Shown: positions 9,939 through 22,013, counted from the first letter of the stretch. The stretch is DNA of 64,000 nt from Filobasidium wieringae (GCA_001600055.1 BCIV01000017.1:434001-498000); one strand, 5' to 3'. Numbers and translations are program-made. The notes: a model not told the origin generated them from the letters alone.

Positions 9939-10544
9939 CTACGAGCAGCGTTTGCTATTGGACCTGTGACAGCAAGAACCTGCCGTAACATCGTCCTTTT
10001 GGCAGGCAATGAAGTGGCTTTGTTTGGTGAAGCGGTCCACCACCACAAGGATAGCATCCTTGCCTTGATCCAGCGGGAGGTCCGTAATGTGATCCATGGT
10101 GACCCATTGCCAAGGCTCATTGGGCATTGGTAGCCGGGCCAGTTCCTCCATAGGGAGCTTGGGAGCTCTACGGTTCTTCTGACAAGTCAGGCATGAATTG
10201 ATGTAGTCACTAACATCCTTCTTCATGCCTCCCCACCAGTAATGCCGAGATAGCAGTTCCACTGCCTTGTCTTGCCCGTAGTGTCCCGACAGTTGGTGGT
10301 CATGCACACCCTTCACCACCGTGGTCCGGAGAGCCTCCACATTGGGGATGTATACCAGTCCTCTGCAGGTGAGGAGTCCATCCTGAATTGCAAACCTGGG
10401 TATTCTAATTCCGTCCATAAGGTCCGTCATGATCACGTTGGAGAAGAGTTCATCCTCCATAGCCCCGCGGACCAGGTCATAGAACTCTTTCCTGTTTGCT
10501 TGGATCGTTCCAAAGATTGTCATCGTTGTGACGGTGTGGTGCAA
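9939..10544 (-). pseudogene. Ty3/gypsy integrase fragment
   Basis: The 201-codon frame carries the H2C2 zinc-binding module of retroviral-type integrases (GVHDHQLSGHYG followed by CLTCQKNRRAPK) and the start of the catalytic core (WQWVTMDHITDLP with the first catalytic Asp, then VVVDRFTKQSHFI). The linker RHYWWGGMKKDVSDY is typical of Ty3/gypsy (Metaviridae-type) elements, so this is a different superfamily from the copia element at 637-5025. It ends soon after the first core Asp by frameshift and stop; RT, RNase H and the rest of integrase are absent. The piece is too short to be functional. Confidence 0.88.
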
Positions 10545-10854
10545 GCGGGGAGTGGTGGTTGCTTAACGGTGGGCTATGTCTAGTTCTACTAAGGACTATT
10601 GGAGCCACACTAGAACAAAGGAAACTAAATTAGTCCTAACAAATATCGGGGGGCCGACTGTAGTCCTATGCATGACGCGTGAATTATAACGAATACCCAA
10701 TACATGTCGTCCGCTCGTAATCCGGTCTGTAGTTGGTGATTACTTTGCTATCTCGGTCTCAGGCATCCGTGAATTTATCCATGCCTGGTCACAGACATGT
10801 GAGCGAGACCGCAAACGGTGACCGATTGCCATTGCTCTAGTCAGGCATGCTGAC
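10545..10854. other. Spacer between transposon island and first host gene
   Basis: No gene is visible. The stretch holds TAGTCCTA/ACTAAGGACTA words (10585-10665) that may be the end of the gypsy fragment or its target. The last 150 bp presumably hold the promoter of the transcription factor gene starting at 10855; no TATA box is evident. Confidence 0.4.
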
Positions 10855-13462
10855 ATGCCGACACAAGATCTGGTTAACTCCCTGTTCCCGCCCGGAACAG
10901 GTGGTCAGGTACCCATAGATTCGCAACAGCCACACCTAACGAAAAAACGAAGATACAAGGTCGGCCAAGCTTGTGCCAACTGTCGCAGAAGGTATGAATA
11001 ATTTACCCATGTATTCGCTCAATCGGAGAGGGTGCAAACTTGATGGTTTTACCAGAAAGAGAAAGTGCGATGGTGTACAGCCGCTGTGTGGTACCTGCAT
11101 GGCGTATAACGTGAGTCGTTGTGCAGACGTGACAGCCCTGAGGATAACTACGATTGTCCACATATCAGGACTCTTGCTCGTGGGATACCCGGATCGACTG
11201 TCGGAAACCGTTGTCTCGTCAACAAGCTAATGCGTTGCGAACAAGAATAGCAGATCTGGAAGGCATTCTACAAGCCAACGGAATCGCTCTTCCTCCCGTG
11301 ACTGAAGGTCTTGGAGGAAGCGTATTATCTGTGGAATCTCCTGTATCTGATTCGGAATCAATCCCACCTGAGAGTTCGCTCGAGATACTCGACCATTTGG
11401 TGCGTTAGAGGTTGTTTGTCCCTGGGTGCTCTCCACTTACACGGGACAATTGAGCAGGTGGAGCATACATCTGGAGACTTTCAGGTTCATGGGCCAACTT
11501 CATCGCTTCGTTACCTCGCTTTGGAGACTGATACACACTCTGTCGGTCGCTTGCGGGAAAAAAATGGGGCAAGCCTGCACAACGGTAGTCGAGACTTTGC
11601 AAGATACTTGCCCACGGACGTAGTGTTAACGCAGGACCAGCACGACATCGCTCTCAATCGATTCTTTCAATACTACGCTGCCTGGGGTTAGTCCGGTCGT
11701 CGCCGACGAGAATAGCAAACTCACCCTGCCCTTTCTGTTGAAGGTCAGCAAGTGTTACCTCTACCTTTCAAGCGGGATATGGAGCTTGCGTTCACAACAT
11801 CCAACAAGGTCACCCACTACTCCCCCATGCTTCACAATGCAATCCTCTGTATAGCCTTGTGCTTCTGTGAAGAACCACACTTGCAGTCTTCCATCACTCG
11901 GAAGCGCTTTGCTCTACATGCCAAAACCTTCATTGAAACCGAGGGCATGAATCCGAGTATAGCAACTGTGCAAGCGTTCGCGTTGTTGGCTTCTTACCAC
12001 AGCTTGGCTGCAGAGCATAATCTTGGATGGTTGTCTATAGGAACCGCGGTACGATGTGGTCTTACCCGTGAGTAGACGAGTTGTATTTCAACCATCACCG
12101 CTTATGTCTGAGGAATAGTTGGCCTGAATTTGGACTGTGGACCGTTGTTATACACTGGCAGAGTAACGCCTATCCAGGCCCGAGACGTGAGAGATCTAGC
12201 TTGCGATTAGTTTAAACACAGTCCTGAGGAAGACTGCGCTTCACGTAGAGGAATGACACGTATTGGATGGTATATGTGCAAGAGAGTCTCTGGACACCTT
12301 ATATAGGGAGACCTGTCAATTGGCCTGCACACACGTATGTATTCTACTGCGTCAAGAAGGCGGTTCCATTAATTACCTTGACTTAGAACCCCGCCTCCGG
12401 TCGTCGATGACGATCTGGATAATTTAGTGTGGACACACCCTATCGATATTCCAGAGTTTTCGCGCATCCAGCCCCAACCGGGAATGATCAGTACTACTTT
12501 TGTCAAGACGGTGGAGTTGATGACTATCGGTGATAGGATATTGAATACCGTGTAGGTAGGGCTGTTTGTGCTATAACGATTTGAAGGTTGACCCTTTCCT
12601 GCGGATATTAGCTACGGTATCAAGACCGATCTACTGGGCCTTAGCAAGTCCGGGCGTATTTCAGAGATCAGGTAGGCATAGCATGCATCTTACAGGTCGC
12701 GCGGGACTGATCCTACTCGTCTAGCTTGTCTCTCAATACATGGCTAGATTCGCTACCATCCACATTAGCCATAAATGGTAACTCCAAAAAGAATGCAATG
12801 CCGCATATCATAGCGATGCACTTGTGCAGCGCATCGCTAAATATCATGCTTCACAAACCATTCTATCGCTCGGTCGCTCAATTGCCTAAATCTAGCTCTA
12901 TCGAGAACACCCAGCTCTCGCGAGACATCGTTGCTGCAGCTGTCAAGGCGAGTCTGAGCCACTTCTCACTCCGATTCTGATCTAAAATCTCTATTTGCAG
13001 GCTTGCGATCGGGCTGCCACTCAGATTTTGACGCTGCTCAAGTTGTGGGACGATTGCCACGGTCTTCGCTTCACCCCACCCGCCATATCCGAGTGTTGTT
13101 TTGTAGCTGGCACTGTTTGTCTCCTGGCATACACGTCAACTAAATCCTCCAAGAAAAGGCAAGACTCGTTTGCGCAGGTGACATTGTGCATCAACATGAT
13201 GGACCGCATGGCCCTTAGTTGGCCCTCCGCATACGAGAAGAGTCGACTCCTTACCCAACTCCTCGAACAATACTCGCCTCTTGACGCACCTGAGACCAGC
13301 CTGTCGACACTCGGACTCGGTTTTGAGGACACTGCACAACCATCGATCGGAGATACTGCCACAGACGACTTTTTCAACCAATACATCGACCCGTCGGTTT
13401 TGATCAGTCTAGGTCACCAATCACCTGTGAGACAATCTGATACTGCCGGTCCAATCTTTTAA
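10855..13462 (+). CDS. Zn2Cys6 fungal transcription factor
   Basis: A binuclear zinc cluster is assembled across two introns: CANCRRRKRKCDG, then PLCGTC, then NDSCSW, giving C-x2-C-x6-C-x5-C-x2-C-x6-C. The first exon can start at ATG 10855, about 35 codons ahead of the cluster, with a basic TKKRRYK stretch just before it. A short coiled-coil-like ALRTRIADLEGIL follows. The fungal-specific regulatory domain is spread over later exons: LHNAILCIALCF, HAKTFIETEG, ASYHSLAAEHNLGWLSIG, SLWTPYIGRPVNWPAH (near 12290) and SLNTWLDSLPS. The last exon (from 12999) ends in an acidic tail at TAA 13462. The middle-domain pattern resembles NirA/XlnR-type regulators. The target is unknown, and exon limits between 11690 and 12730 are uncertain. 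Confidence 0.82.
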
Positions 13463-14009
13463 AGCATGATCATGCTTGTGCTCCGCTCTTTTTCTGTTTT
13501 CTGCATAATGCTCGGTGGGGGTCCAGGAGGTGTCGACTCGCCTCACACATATGGCCGGTTAAGACAATTTTGATTGCAACATTTGGTTGACATATGGAGA
13601 TACGATGAGTGTAAACACATGATTGAAATTTGTTTCGGATGAATGCAGATATCCTCCAATGAGCAAGTGAGCAAATGGCAAGAGATGACCGCGACGTGAG
13701 AAGCTTCATCAGGTAACGCACGCTTGAGCGTAATAGTCGCCCCGCAGTTGACTGCTGGCTGCTGGCTGCTGGGGATGACGCAGGCGGAGGCGATGACGTT
13801 TGACGATCGACGGATCCCGATGCGCGCAAGGCCGACCTCACCGCGGTTCTATGGCCACAACAGCATATTCGGTCTGTAGATGGCATTCTCGCTTTAAAGC
13901 TGGCCGTCGCTTGTACATTGCATTTCGTAGTAGTGGTCAGCCTCTTTGATCTGTACTTGAAAACCATTCGCCAACGAACAAGCAGAGTTCGCACACATAT
14001 CTTAAAGAA
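13463..14009. promoter_or_regulatory. Intergenic region upstream of the GH5 gene
   Basis: This stretch separates the stop codon of the transcription factor from the start codon of the glucosidase, both on the plus strand. I see no supported coding sequence; a 174-codon minus-strand frame has no recognisable features. It must contain the terminator of the upstream gene and the promoter and 5' UTR of the downstream one. A CTGCTGGCTGCTGGCTGCTGG run lies near 13751-13770. No clear TATA element is visible. Confidence 0.5.
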
Positions 14010-16852
14010 ATGTCAGACATCCCGAATGGACTCCTTCAGACCTCCTCTATCTGGTTTCAGGACGATACAGGGCGGACGCTATTACTACGAGGTGTCAACT
14101 TGAGCGGCTCTGTGAAATGTCCTCATGGACATCCTCAACACCAAGCCGACGATTTCTGGGCATCCGCAGAGGACGGCGCTGAGTTGACCTGGGTCAACAA
14201 TCCCTTGAACCTGGACGACGGAAGTGCGGATGTGAGTTGATACTTGTTTGACGGGAAGTAAAGCAATTGTACTCAAAACCAGCCACGAGCAGGTCCACTT
14301 AGCGCGCTTGCGAGCTTGGGGATGGAATACTTTACGTTTTGTGTTCACCTGGGAGGCGATTGAACATGCTGGACCAAAGAGATATGACACAGATTATATC
14401 GCCTATGTAGTTGCGGTGTTAAGGCGATGTGGAGAGTTCGGCTTCAGGGTGTTCATGGACCCCCATCAAGATGTAGTACGTCTTGCGATTCTAGATCTCG
14501 AGCTGCATACTAGTTTCTGACAAGACCGTCGTCCTTTTGTTTAGTGGTCCCGATTCTCAGGAGGTTCCGGCGCTCCAATCTGGACGTTTCATGCCGCAAA
14601 CTTGCAACCACGGAACTTCCCTACAACTTACTCAGCTCTCTTGCAACCCTTCTACTCCGATCCTACCCTTCCTGCTGACACAAAACCCGACGCCGCGCAA
14701 TTTCCAGCAATGATATGGTCCACGAACCATGATCGACTTGCTAATCTCACGATGTGGACATTGTTCTTTGGTGGAAGAGATTTTGCTCCCCACTGCATAA
14801 TTGATGGCATAAACATTCAAGACTGGCTCCATGCCCACTATCTGGGTGCTATAGATGCATTGGCGACGGGGATCGCTTCTGCAGACAGCGGAAACCTGCT
14901 TGATCGAGTAGTAATCGGTTGGGACAGTCTCAATGAACCGGCAGAGGGCTTGATAGGTCGTCAGAACCTGTCCGAAGTCGATCATTCTGAGGGCAAGATG
15001 CATAAAGGTCCTACGACTTCTCCCCTTCAAGAGTTTAATTTAGGCATGGGACGACGTGTGAACCAGGCCGAATATTGGGTGGTAGGCTCCCTTGGGCCAA
15101 GTCAAAAAGGCAAGGTCGATCTTGACCCGAATGGAACTAAGGTCTGGATGGAAGAGGAAGAAGATGATGCGTTGTCAAAGAAATGGGGCTACACCCGTGG
15201 ATCTGGTTGGAAGAAGGGTTTATGTAGTAAGTCGACGACTGTCGCCTCAAGGCCCCAAGCACGCTTAACACCGAAGTTCCAGTTTGGGCGCAGCATGGCG
15301 TGTGGGATCTCGACACCTCCGCTATCACAAAGCCCGACTACTTCAGAACAAATCCGACTCGTGGTGTAGAGGTCGATTTCGAGGCCGACTACTGGCTTCC
15401 GCACTTTACCGATTACTTGAAGCGTGTACGGCGCCATCACGCTCGGGCAATTGCCTTCATACAACCTCCTGTCTTCCATATACCTCCTGCTATCCCAGCA
15501 GATTTGCTACAGGGAAGAGCGTGTTACGCGCCGCACTTCTACGATGGATTGACCTTAATTACAAGACATTGGTGGTGGTTCAACGCCGACCCCGTTGGCC
15601 TTCTTCGCAACAAATACGCGACTCTAGCTCAAGCTATCAGCTTAGGAGAAGGCCGAGTGAGACGGAGTCTTGCAGGAAGTCTTCGACAGCTGAAGGACGA
15701 TGTCAACCGGTTTGGCAGCGAAAACAAGATGCCAACCCTAATCGGCGAGATCGGGATACCTTTCGATCTAGTAAGCTCTAGCAGCACTCCGCAAGACTTG
15801 TTCTCTGCTGATGTGCTCTTTGCAGGATGACCGCAAAGCGTATGGGTTTTGCGAGGGTGGCATAGGTCAAGGCGACTATACCAATCAGCAGAGAGCTCTA
15901 GATGCATCGCTAAGCGCGACTGACAATACAAACATCCTTAACTGGACCATGTGGACGTATTGTCCGGATAATAGCCATGAATACGGTGATCAATGGTAAG
16001 TGCCTAGTTTCCTCCTTGCATCGCGGATAAGACGCTGAAATTTTCTAACACAGGAATATGGAGGATCTCTCGGTGTGGAGCACGGATGACCTGATAGCCG
16101 GGCGTACGCCTAGTGAAGATTCGACCGATCGGTCTTTCTCCGGCAGCACGGCTTCGTCTACAGCTACTTCTTTTCAACAACTTGGCGAGCAAAGAACCGT
16201 CTCGTCTCCTACCGGTAAACCTGCGGTTGCAAGTTCCGCTTCATCTGCAGACTGTCAACGATACGTTAATCGAGTCTCGCCAGAAATCGTCCGTCAAGGT
16301 TCCAGAATTCCCCCGGAATTGCTCATCGATGGCACGAGAGCCGTTGGAGCGTTTTGTCGACCATACGCAGTAGCTACTGTCGGACGGCCGACCAAAATGA
16401 CATTCGACATCCGAACCAGCCAGTTCAAGTTGGAGGTGGAAGTGGATTCTGCGAGCGCGCACGGACCTCAAGTTTACACCGAGATCTTCGTTCCCTACGT
16501 ACACTATGCCAAGGATGGAAATCGCATGTCTCTGGACGCAGCTAGTTCCCGACCCACATCGGGCCCGATTCACGCCAAAGTCAAACACGATGTGAACAAG
16601 AGCTTGTCAGATGGCATTATCGAACCATTGTCTCTCGACATCTCGGTATCGGTAAGTGACGGGACGTATGAGACGCACGGCCAGTATCTGCGGTGGTGGT
16701 ATGATGTTCCCACGGCCACTTCAGTATCCACACGCACATACACGATCGTTATCGCTCGAAACGGTGGACCTATACCTGCACGCATGGAACAAAGCATTCC
16801 GAGTTGGAGTGATTTATGTCCTATAGGCCAATCATCTTGTAATGTGATGTGA
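14010..16852 (+). CDS. GH5 subfamily 12 glucosidase (ergosteryl-beta-glucosidase / glucocerebrosidase-like)
   Basis: Six exons (14010-14231, 14293-14475, 14545-15226, 15283-15770, 15826-15995, 16054-16852) join in frame to 847 residues, close to the length known for the cryptococcal EGCrP enzymes. The TIM-barrel marks are LRGVNLSGSVKCP near the N-terminus, WGWNTLRFVFTWEAIEH, FMDPHQDVWSRFSGGSG, the acid/base Glu in WDSLNEPAEG and the nucleophile Glu in LIGEIGIPFDL. A C-terminal beta-rich extension (LRWWYDVP near the end) is typical of the subfamily. Family members hydrolyse glucosylceramide or ergosteryl-glucoside. There is no signal peptide, so it should be intracellular. Which of the two substrates applies cannot be told from sequence. 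Confidence 0.9.
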
Positions 16853-16931
16853 GATCAAACGGATTCGCATCTGTATTGTCGGGTTTGCAAAATGCTACAT
16901 GAGATGGAGCCAATAATGCCCAGCATTCTAG

Positions 16932-18276
16932 CTATGCGTCTTCGCCTAATTCGACTTCTACCTTGCGTTGCTTCGCGAAATACACGAATTGCGCAAGGAC
17001 GATAAGATCCAGAAGGACGGTTCCTCCCGAGCCTGATGATCGCAACAATGTAGTACGTTGCATGCATAGCACAGCGTAACGACTCACCGACAAGCCAACT
17101 GGTATTAGCCAACAGATAAGACTTCTCCTGACTCTTAAAAACGATACTGGCCACATAAGTCAAGTCTGCAATCTCGACCGAATTCATTATGAGGCAGAGA
17201 CTTCCAATTCTTTGACATTTGACTCACTGCCAGTTATGGAGAAGAAGAACATGGCAAGACTCAATCCCGCGCATTGCGTTTTGCTGTCAGAGAGAGTCAA
17301 CATTTAGAATGCCGGATTGATAGATCTATGCGATCGATCAGTTTGCCCTTACTAGTTATGAGCGATTTGCGGTACACGGCTGCCTAGATAGAGAGCGGCA
17401 CTAGCATAACCTAGAGCTTGGCTCTTCCACTCCAGTTGTATCGGTCGATTGGGCGTCTCCTTCTCGGGAATTGGGCCCCCGTTCCCGTGCCCACTTTTCC
17501 CGTTCAAGCCTTGTACATACCATGCCGAGAATCCTACGGCGACGATAAAAACCGACAGGAGCGGATACACGATATAATACGGGATGGAGGGCTTCGTTCG
17601 GTCTTTATCATCTGACCGCTCGAGAAGTGGTTCCGTTTCTGCGGAGTTCTGACGTTTGATCATTCGGCTGAGTTCCGATGGTATGGGAACTAAATCGGCC
17701 TGACCAATTCACTTGAGATCAGGCTGGCTTACTAGTAATAGACTTGGAACAACAGGATGATGTCGCAGATACTATACTGTGATGAGCAAGGCGATAAGAT
17801 TCAGCCGATGACGTGAGGCTGATGAGACGTACATATACCGCCAGTATGATCTGAGGTATAGATCATGGTCAATAAGGCCGATGACAAGTTCAGAATGAAC
17901 AGGATAGGCCCATACCATAGTCGGTAATAAGTGAGCCATCGCTCCTCCAGCTAGGTTCGCCAAATCTCCTGCCAGCCACTATGGTAGATACAAGGTTGAG
18001 CAGCGTTCCTCCATTCTTCTGCCAGAGATTACTGACCAGTATGATAAACATAACACTTAAGCCTTCACCACTCTTCGCTACGAAATTCTGCAAATTAGAA
18101 CATAGTTCAGCCAACGGCTGATGGAAGCGGTATTCCTGCTTTGCTAACCTCCCATATCTGTCACAAGAGACATTCAGTATACGCTGCTTTGAAAACGACT
18201 GGAACTTGCTTACCTGAGGTGAATAGACGATAATCCAACATGCGATCGACATCCAGCCTGCCTGCGCGACAGCCAT
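16932..18276 (-). CDS. PQ-loop vacuolar membrane protein (Ypq1/PQLC2-like)
   Basis: Exons read GWMSIACWIIVYSPQ (first PQ-loop), AKSGEGLSVMFI, then WLAGDLANLAGG-type sequence, an acidic cytosolic loop with SAETEPLLERSDD, a membrane segment (YYIVYPLLSVFIVAVGF), a second PQ-loop (GYASAALYLGSRVPQI), LTYVASIVF, LLANTSWLVG and SGGTVLLDLIVLAQFVYF, ending KRKVEVELGEDA-like at 16932. Two PQ motifs in a seven-helix layout define the family. Yeast Ypq1-3 and human PQLC2 export cationic amino acids from the vacuole or lysosome; the LLER stretch could serve as a dileucine-type sorting signal. The ATG at 18276 sits six codons before the first PQ-loop helix, as expected. At least five introns. Confidence 0.85.
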
Positions 18277-18569
18277 ATAAGAACCTTATTGAATGGTATG
18301 AGCGGAGTGACCTACAATGCTGGAGGCATCTTCTTGAGTGAACTCCTTTAGCATTGGATTGTCTATTACTTTTTCTCTTTCCGGTACTAAATCCCCTGGT
18401 TTGCTGGCTAGATGTGCTCCAAGCGAAGTGTAAGAAGATCTCACGAGGAGTGCAGCTAAATGAGCGTAGACATGAGTGATGCTCAGATTTGCATCCGAAC
18501 TTCGAATCCGCTTTCCATGATAGAAAAATGCAACTCGTACATGTCGTACAACGCTTTCATGTAGACGTC
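18277..18569. other. Spacer between two minus-strand genes
   Basis: These 293 bp lie between the stop of the Smr-domain gene (18570) and the start of the PQ-loop gene (18276), both on the minus strand. They must carry the terminator of the former and the promoter of the latter. A minus-strand frame over 18286-18636 overlaps the true Smr exon in the wrong frame and is not a gene. Confidence 0.5.
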
Positions 18570-21353
18570 TCAACCGCCTTTGATACCTCGTACAACGATA
18601 TATCCTCGGCCGTTGTACCCACGATCGACTTTCCATCCTTGCCGTTCAAGCTCGTTAGACAGACCAGGGCCCAGAACTCCTACATGGTTCACGGAATGCT
18701 TTCCCTGCCCGGTAATCAATTGGAAGGGCTTTGCTGGTGTCGGAGCTGTAGATCAAGGATTCTTTAGCGCATGTTCTCTTCTGAGGAAAGGTCAACGATA
18801 TACTGACCGAAATTTTGAGATGCATGCCAGGTCCGGACACGATCTACCGCTACCAATTTAGCTTCGTCAAGTGTGAGTCCGTGTAGATCAACAGAGAACG
18901 CCGGATCCGAGCGGCTACCATGCAGCAGAAGGGTAAGCTGTAGCGATCTATTGATGGCTTATGGAAATCGACTAACCTCTGCTGGGTGACTAGCTCTTGC
19001 GCCGCGCGCAACTCCCACGAACGAGCAGCCTGCTCATACCGTCTAGCCTCGCCAGCATAGAACGCAGCCACCTGTCTGCCCCTGTTGCCGCCACCAGTCC
19101 CGTTTCTGAAGTGACGGCCCGCCTGACGGATAGCTGCTTCCCGTTTGAGTCGTTCCTCAACAGCTCTCCTTCTGCACTCGTCTAGGTCAAACATCGCAAC
19201 ATCATTGCCGAAGGCGCCTCGAGCATATCCTGGAATGAACTCAGCCAGCCGGTGAGATGAACCCGGCTTCTTCACCTTCTCCCTCGTGACCGTGCGCCAG
19301 TTTTGAGGATGCTCATCCTTTTTCTTGCGCTTGATGGTATGTGGCTCAGGAGGGAACGTACGTTCCAATGCTAACTTTGAGCTTTCCGCTAAGGGTCGTT
19401 CAGGAGGGGCAGGTCGAATCCCAGGCGGGTTGAAATGGACGTCTGTCTCATTCGAGTCTCGGGTCCACCGTAATCCATTAAGCGATCCTCCTCCCCAGGT
19501 TTTGATCTCCTCCAAAAGAGCCAAAAGATCTAGAGCTGCTGCAACATGCCTGGCAGCAGCCACGCATATCTCTACGTCCTCATTGGATGTGTGGATTGCG
19601 GAAGATTCTTCAAGACCGTTTCGAATCTCCAATACCATCTGTAACTCGGCTTTTGATTGTGCGAGGGGAGTGCCGGCTTTACGCAGGCCGGATTTGACCG
19701 CCTCGTATCCGCTCCCATACTGAGGGGAATGAAAGAATGTCAAGAAATAGGAGACATCCGCTGAAGGCTGTTCTACCAGCTCCGCAAGATAAGTAGCAAG
19801 GGAATTTATGGTACCCCAGGTACTATCACCAGGTCCATTCCTAGGCGGGATCGCGGTTCCATGTTTTGCGCGTTCAAAATCTCGAAGAGGCACAGTACGG
19901 GAAGTTCGCGCGTTGGTTCTGCGCGCTCGGACCGACCCGGCACTTTCATCGCCACTGCTGAGCCCAGATTGCCCCTCAGTAGCTAAAGCGGCATAGCGTC
20001 CTGGATTAGCCAGTGGCTTGACGGATCCAATCCTCGGTGTACCGGGTATATGCTCATCGACACTTTCAGCGTCTGATGTCACCGAGGCTGACGATGACTT
20101 CGCTTTGATACTCGAGTATAACTGTGTATTTAGCGGTAGGAATGCTTGGTCGTTAGGGCGAGGGCCGTCATGCGATAACTTCCGGAAGGGTGATGACTTA
20201 GACTTCGCTTTTTTGCTTTTACGTGTTCTGGGCTCCGGTACAGGCTGTTTCTCTTCCTGCAGTCCCTGCAGGGAAGGGTCCACTTTGATGAAGAAGTTCG
20301 CCCAATCCTGATCACCTGCCTCGGTGGAAGAGTAAGTTTGCGTTTGTTTGGAACTTTGACTCTGGGTCTGAAAGGGTTCTTGGAGTTGCTTGACGGTTTC
20401 AAAAGACAATAAGTCCTCGATTGCAAGTGACAAGTCCCCGCCGCTTTCAAGGTCATAAGCTTGGATTGCTCGTTCGATCTCCGAACGCGGCCTAAGAAAT
20501 GAATTCAACACATGGGCAACCCGACAAATATTCGAGTTCCGCTCACAAGTGCCCAAACATTTCGTACACAAAATCCACAGGACCGAATCCTTCTCGAGAT
20601 AGGTTCTCCTCCAACCACATTTCTGCATCATGGCCCATATCCGAATCGTAGAGCTCTGATTCGTCATCGTTCTCGGGAATGCTTGATTTGATTTCGATGC
20701 CAGGCGAGCCGATTTCCATTCTTTCCGATTGGACGGAGTCGATCACCTCGGTCGAGACTGCCTGGTCCGTTTTGAGAGGAATAGATGTGTCAGATGCATG
20801 TGCACTTGGTACATTGCCTTCTAACGAAAGAGATTGCATTCTTATAGACATGTCGGTTTTCGTCTCCGCGTCATCTTGAAGAGAAGCGTGCTCGGATTTC
20901 AGTTCCTTTGGGTTTACTTGAGACGCTGTGTCGTGATAGGGATGATCGTCGGTGTCGGGAATAGCAGTAGCTTGGAGCATTCCCAGATTATCTCTAATTT
21001 CGTTCAACTTAGAGTAGAGTTGATCAGGAGTATGGTCGGAAACGATAGCCCGGATCAATGGCTCGTCTAGCAAAGGAAATTCTTCCTAAAGCAACTCTTG
21101 TTAGTATATCGTCGCATACGCATGTCTTCTCTGGACTGACAGTCAAAATGCCAACTATGCTGTTGAGCTCGTCACTGTGTAGGGACTCTGAGGATGAAGT
21201 CCATGAGCTTATAACATCTGCCTCCAAAACTCGTTTCTCTGGTTTTTCCGAGGGCGTTTTTTGCGAGTCCAAGCGCTTGTGAGATTGTGATGCGAGGTTG
21301 GATGTTACAGAGCTTGGTACGGTAAGCCGGTGTGCAGTGTTTGATGGTGTCAT
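18570..21353 (-). CDS. CUE / DUF1771 / Smr-domain protein (Cue2/N4BP2-like)
   Basis: Exon 1 ends in EKTC; after a 34-bp intron with a TACTAAC branch site the protein continues EEFPLLDEPLIRAIVSDH, a CUE-like helix pair. A second CUE-like region reads VDFVYEMF ... EIERAIQAYDLESGGDLSLAIEDLLS. A disordered middle is followed by DUF1771 (AAFYAGEARRYEQAARSWE), then after an intron the Smr nuclease-like domain: SVDLHGLTLDEA with the D-L-H-G motif, and LITGQGKHS ... GVLGPGLSNELERQGW ending at TGA 18570. CUE plus DUF1771 plus Smr is the layout of yeast Cue2 and animal N4BP2; Cue2 cleaves mRNA at collided ribosomes in no-go decay. The same role here is an inference. Both CUE calls are weaker than the Smr call. 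Confidence 0.82.
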
Positions 21354-22013
21354 TATGTGATGTGTGATGTTTTTGATGTTACTCGATTCCTAATACTGGT
21401 AGAATGGTGCTATGTGATTGTTGAATTATAATTCGGTATTGTCCATCAAGATGGTTCAGGTATCGGGGTTCGCGGCAGTTATTAGTTGTTTCTGAGCTGT
21501 CCGAGGAGGCATTCGCCTTGACCTGCAGGAAAACAGACGGTAAATACAGTCGGCAGCCATTAGCTACCGCTTCCTATACATTTTCAGTCGAAATAGAGAC
21601 AAACAAACAGACAGATAGACAGACAGACAGAGCAAGGTATGGCAATCTATGGGCGCAGCGGTGAATCAAAAGCAGGTCCGTAATCCGCAAAGGGGTGCAG
21701 TTGATGATAACAGAGCAAGCAGTAAGATATTCCGCCGACCTGAAAGGATGGGGAGAGTAATATAGTACGCTGAGATTCGCGGTCAGTTCGAGCGAGCTCT
21801 AAGCCTAAAGCTGTGAGTTGTAATTGTAATAAACTGTGAAGCATGTGAAGCGGGATAAACAGATCGAACGGATGCGATCGTTTCTACTCGCTCGGTTGTC
21901 GTCATCTGCCAGTCACGTGACTGATTCTCAATGGGCGATGATCTCAGCTCGATAGCTTGAAGAGAAGAGAAGAGTATATTTTGGAACAAGTTTGGTACGC
22001 TCTGATAAAGACG
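21354..22013. promoter_or_regulatory. Divergent promoter with a CAGTCACGTGACTG palindrome
   Basis: This 660-bp stretch lies between the divergently transcribed Cue2-like gene (start 21353) and the ataxin-10-like gene (start 22014). It has no supported coding sequence. A perfect 14-bp palindrome containing CACGTG lies at about 21910-21923, roughly 90 bp ahead of the ataxin-10 ATG; CACGTG is the core of Cbf1/bHLH sites in fungi. A short CAGA/GATA tetranucleotide run is at about 21605-21632. Confidence 0.6.

Noticed and set aside
13470..13994. 174-codon minus-strand frame between two plus-strand genes
   Set aside because: Arg/Ser-rich composition typical of chance frames, no domain, and it occupies the promoter of the GH5 gene.
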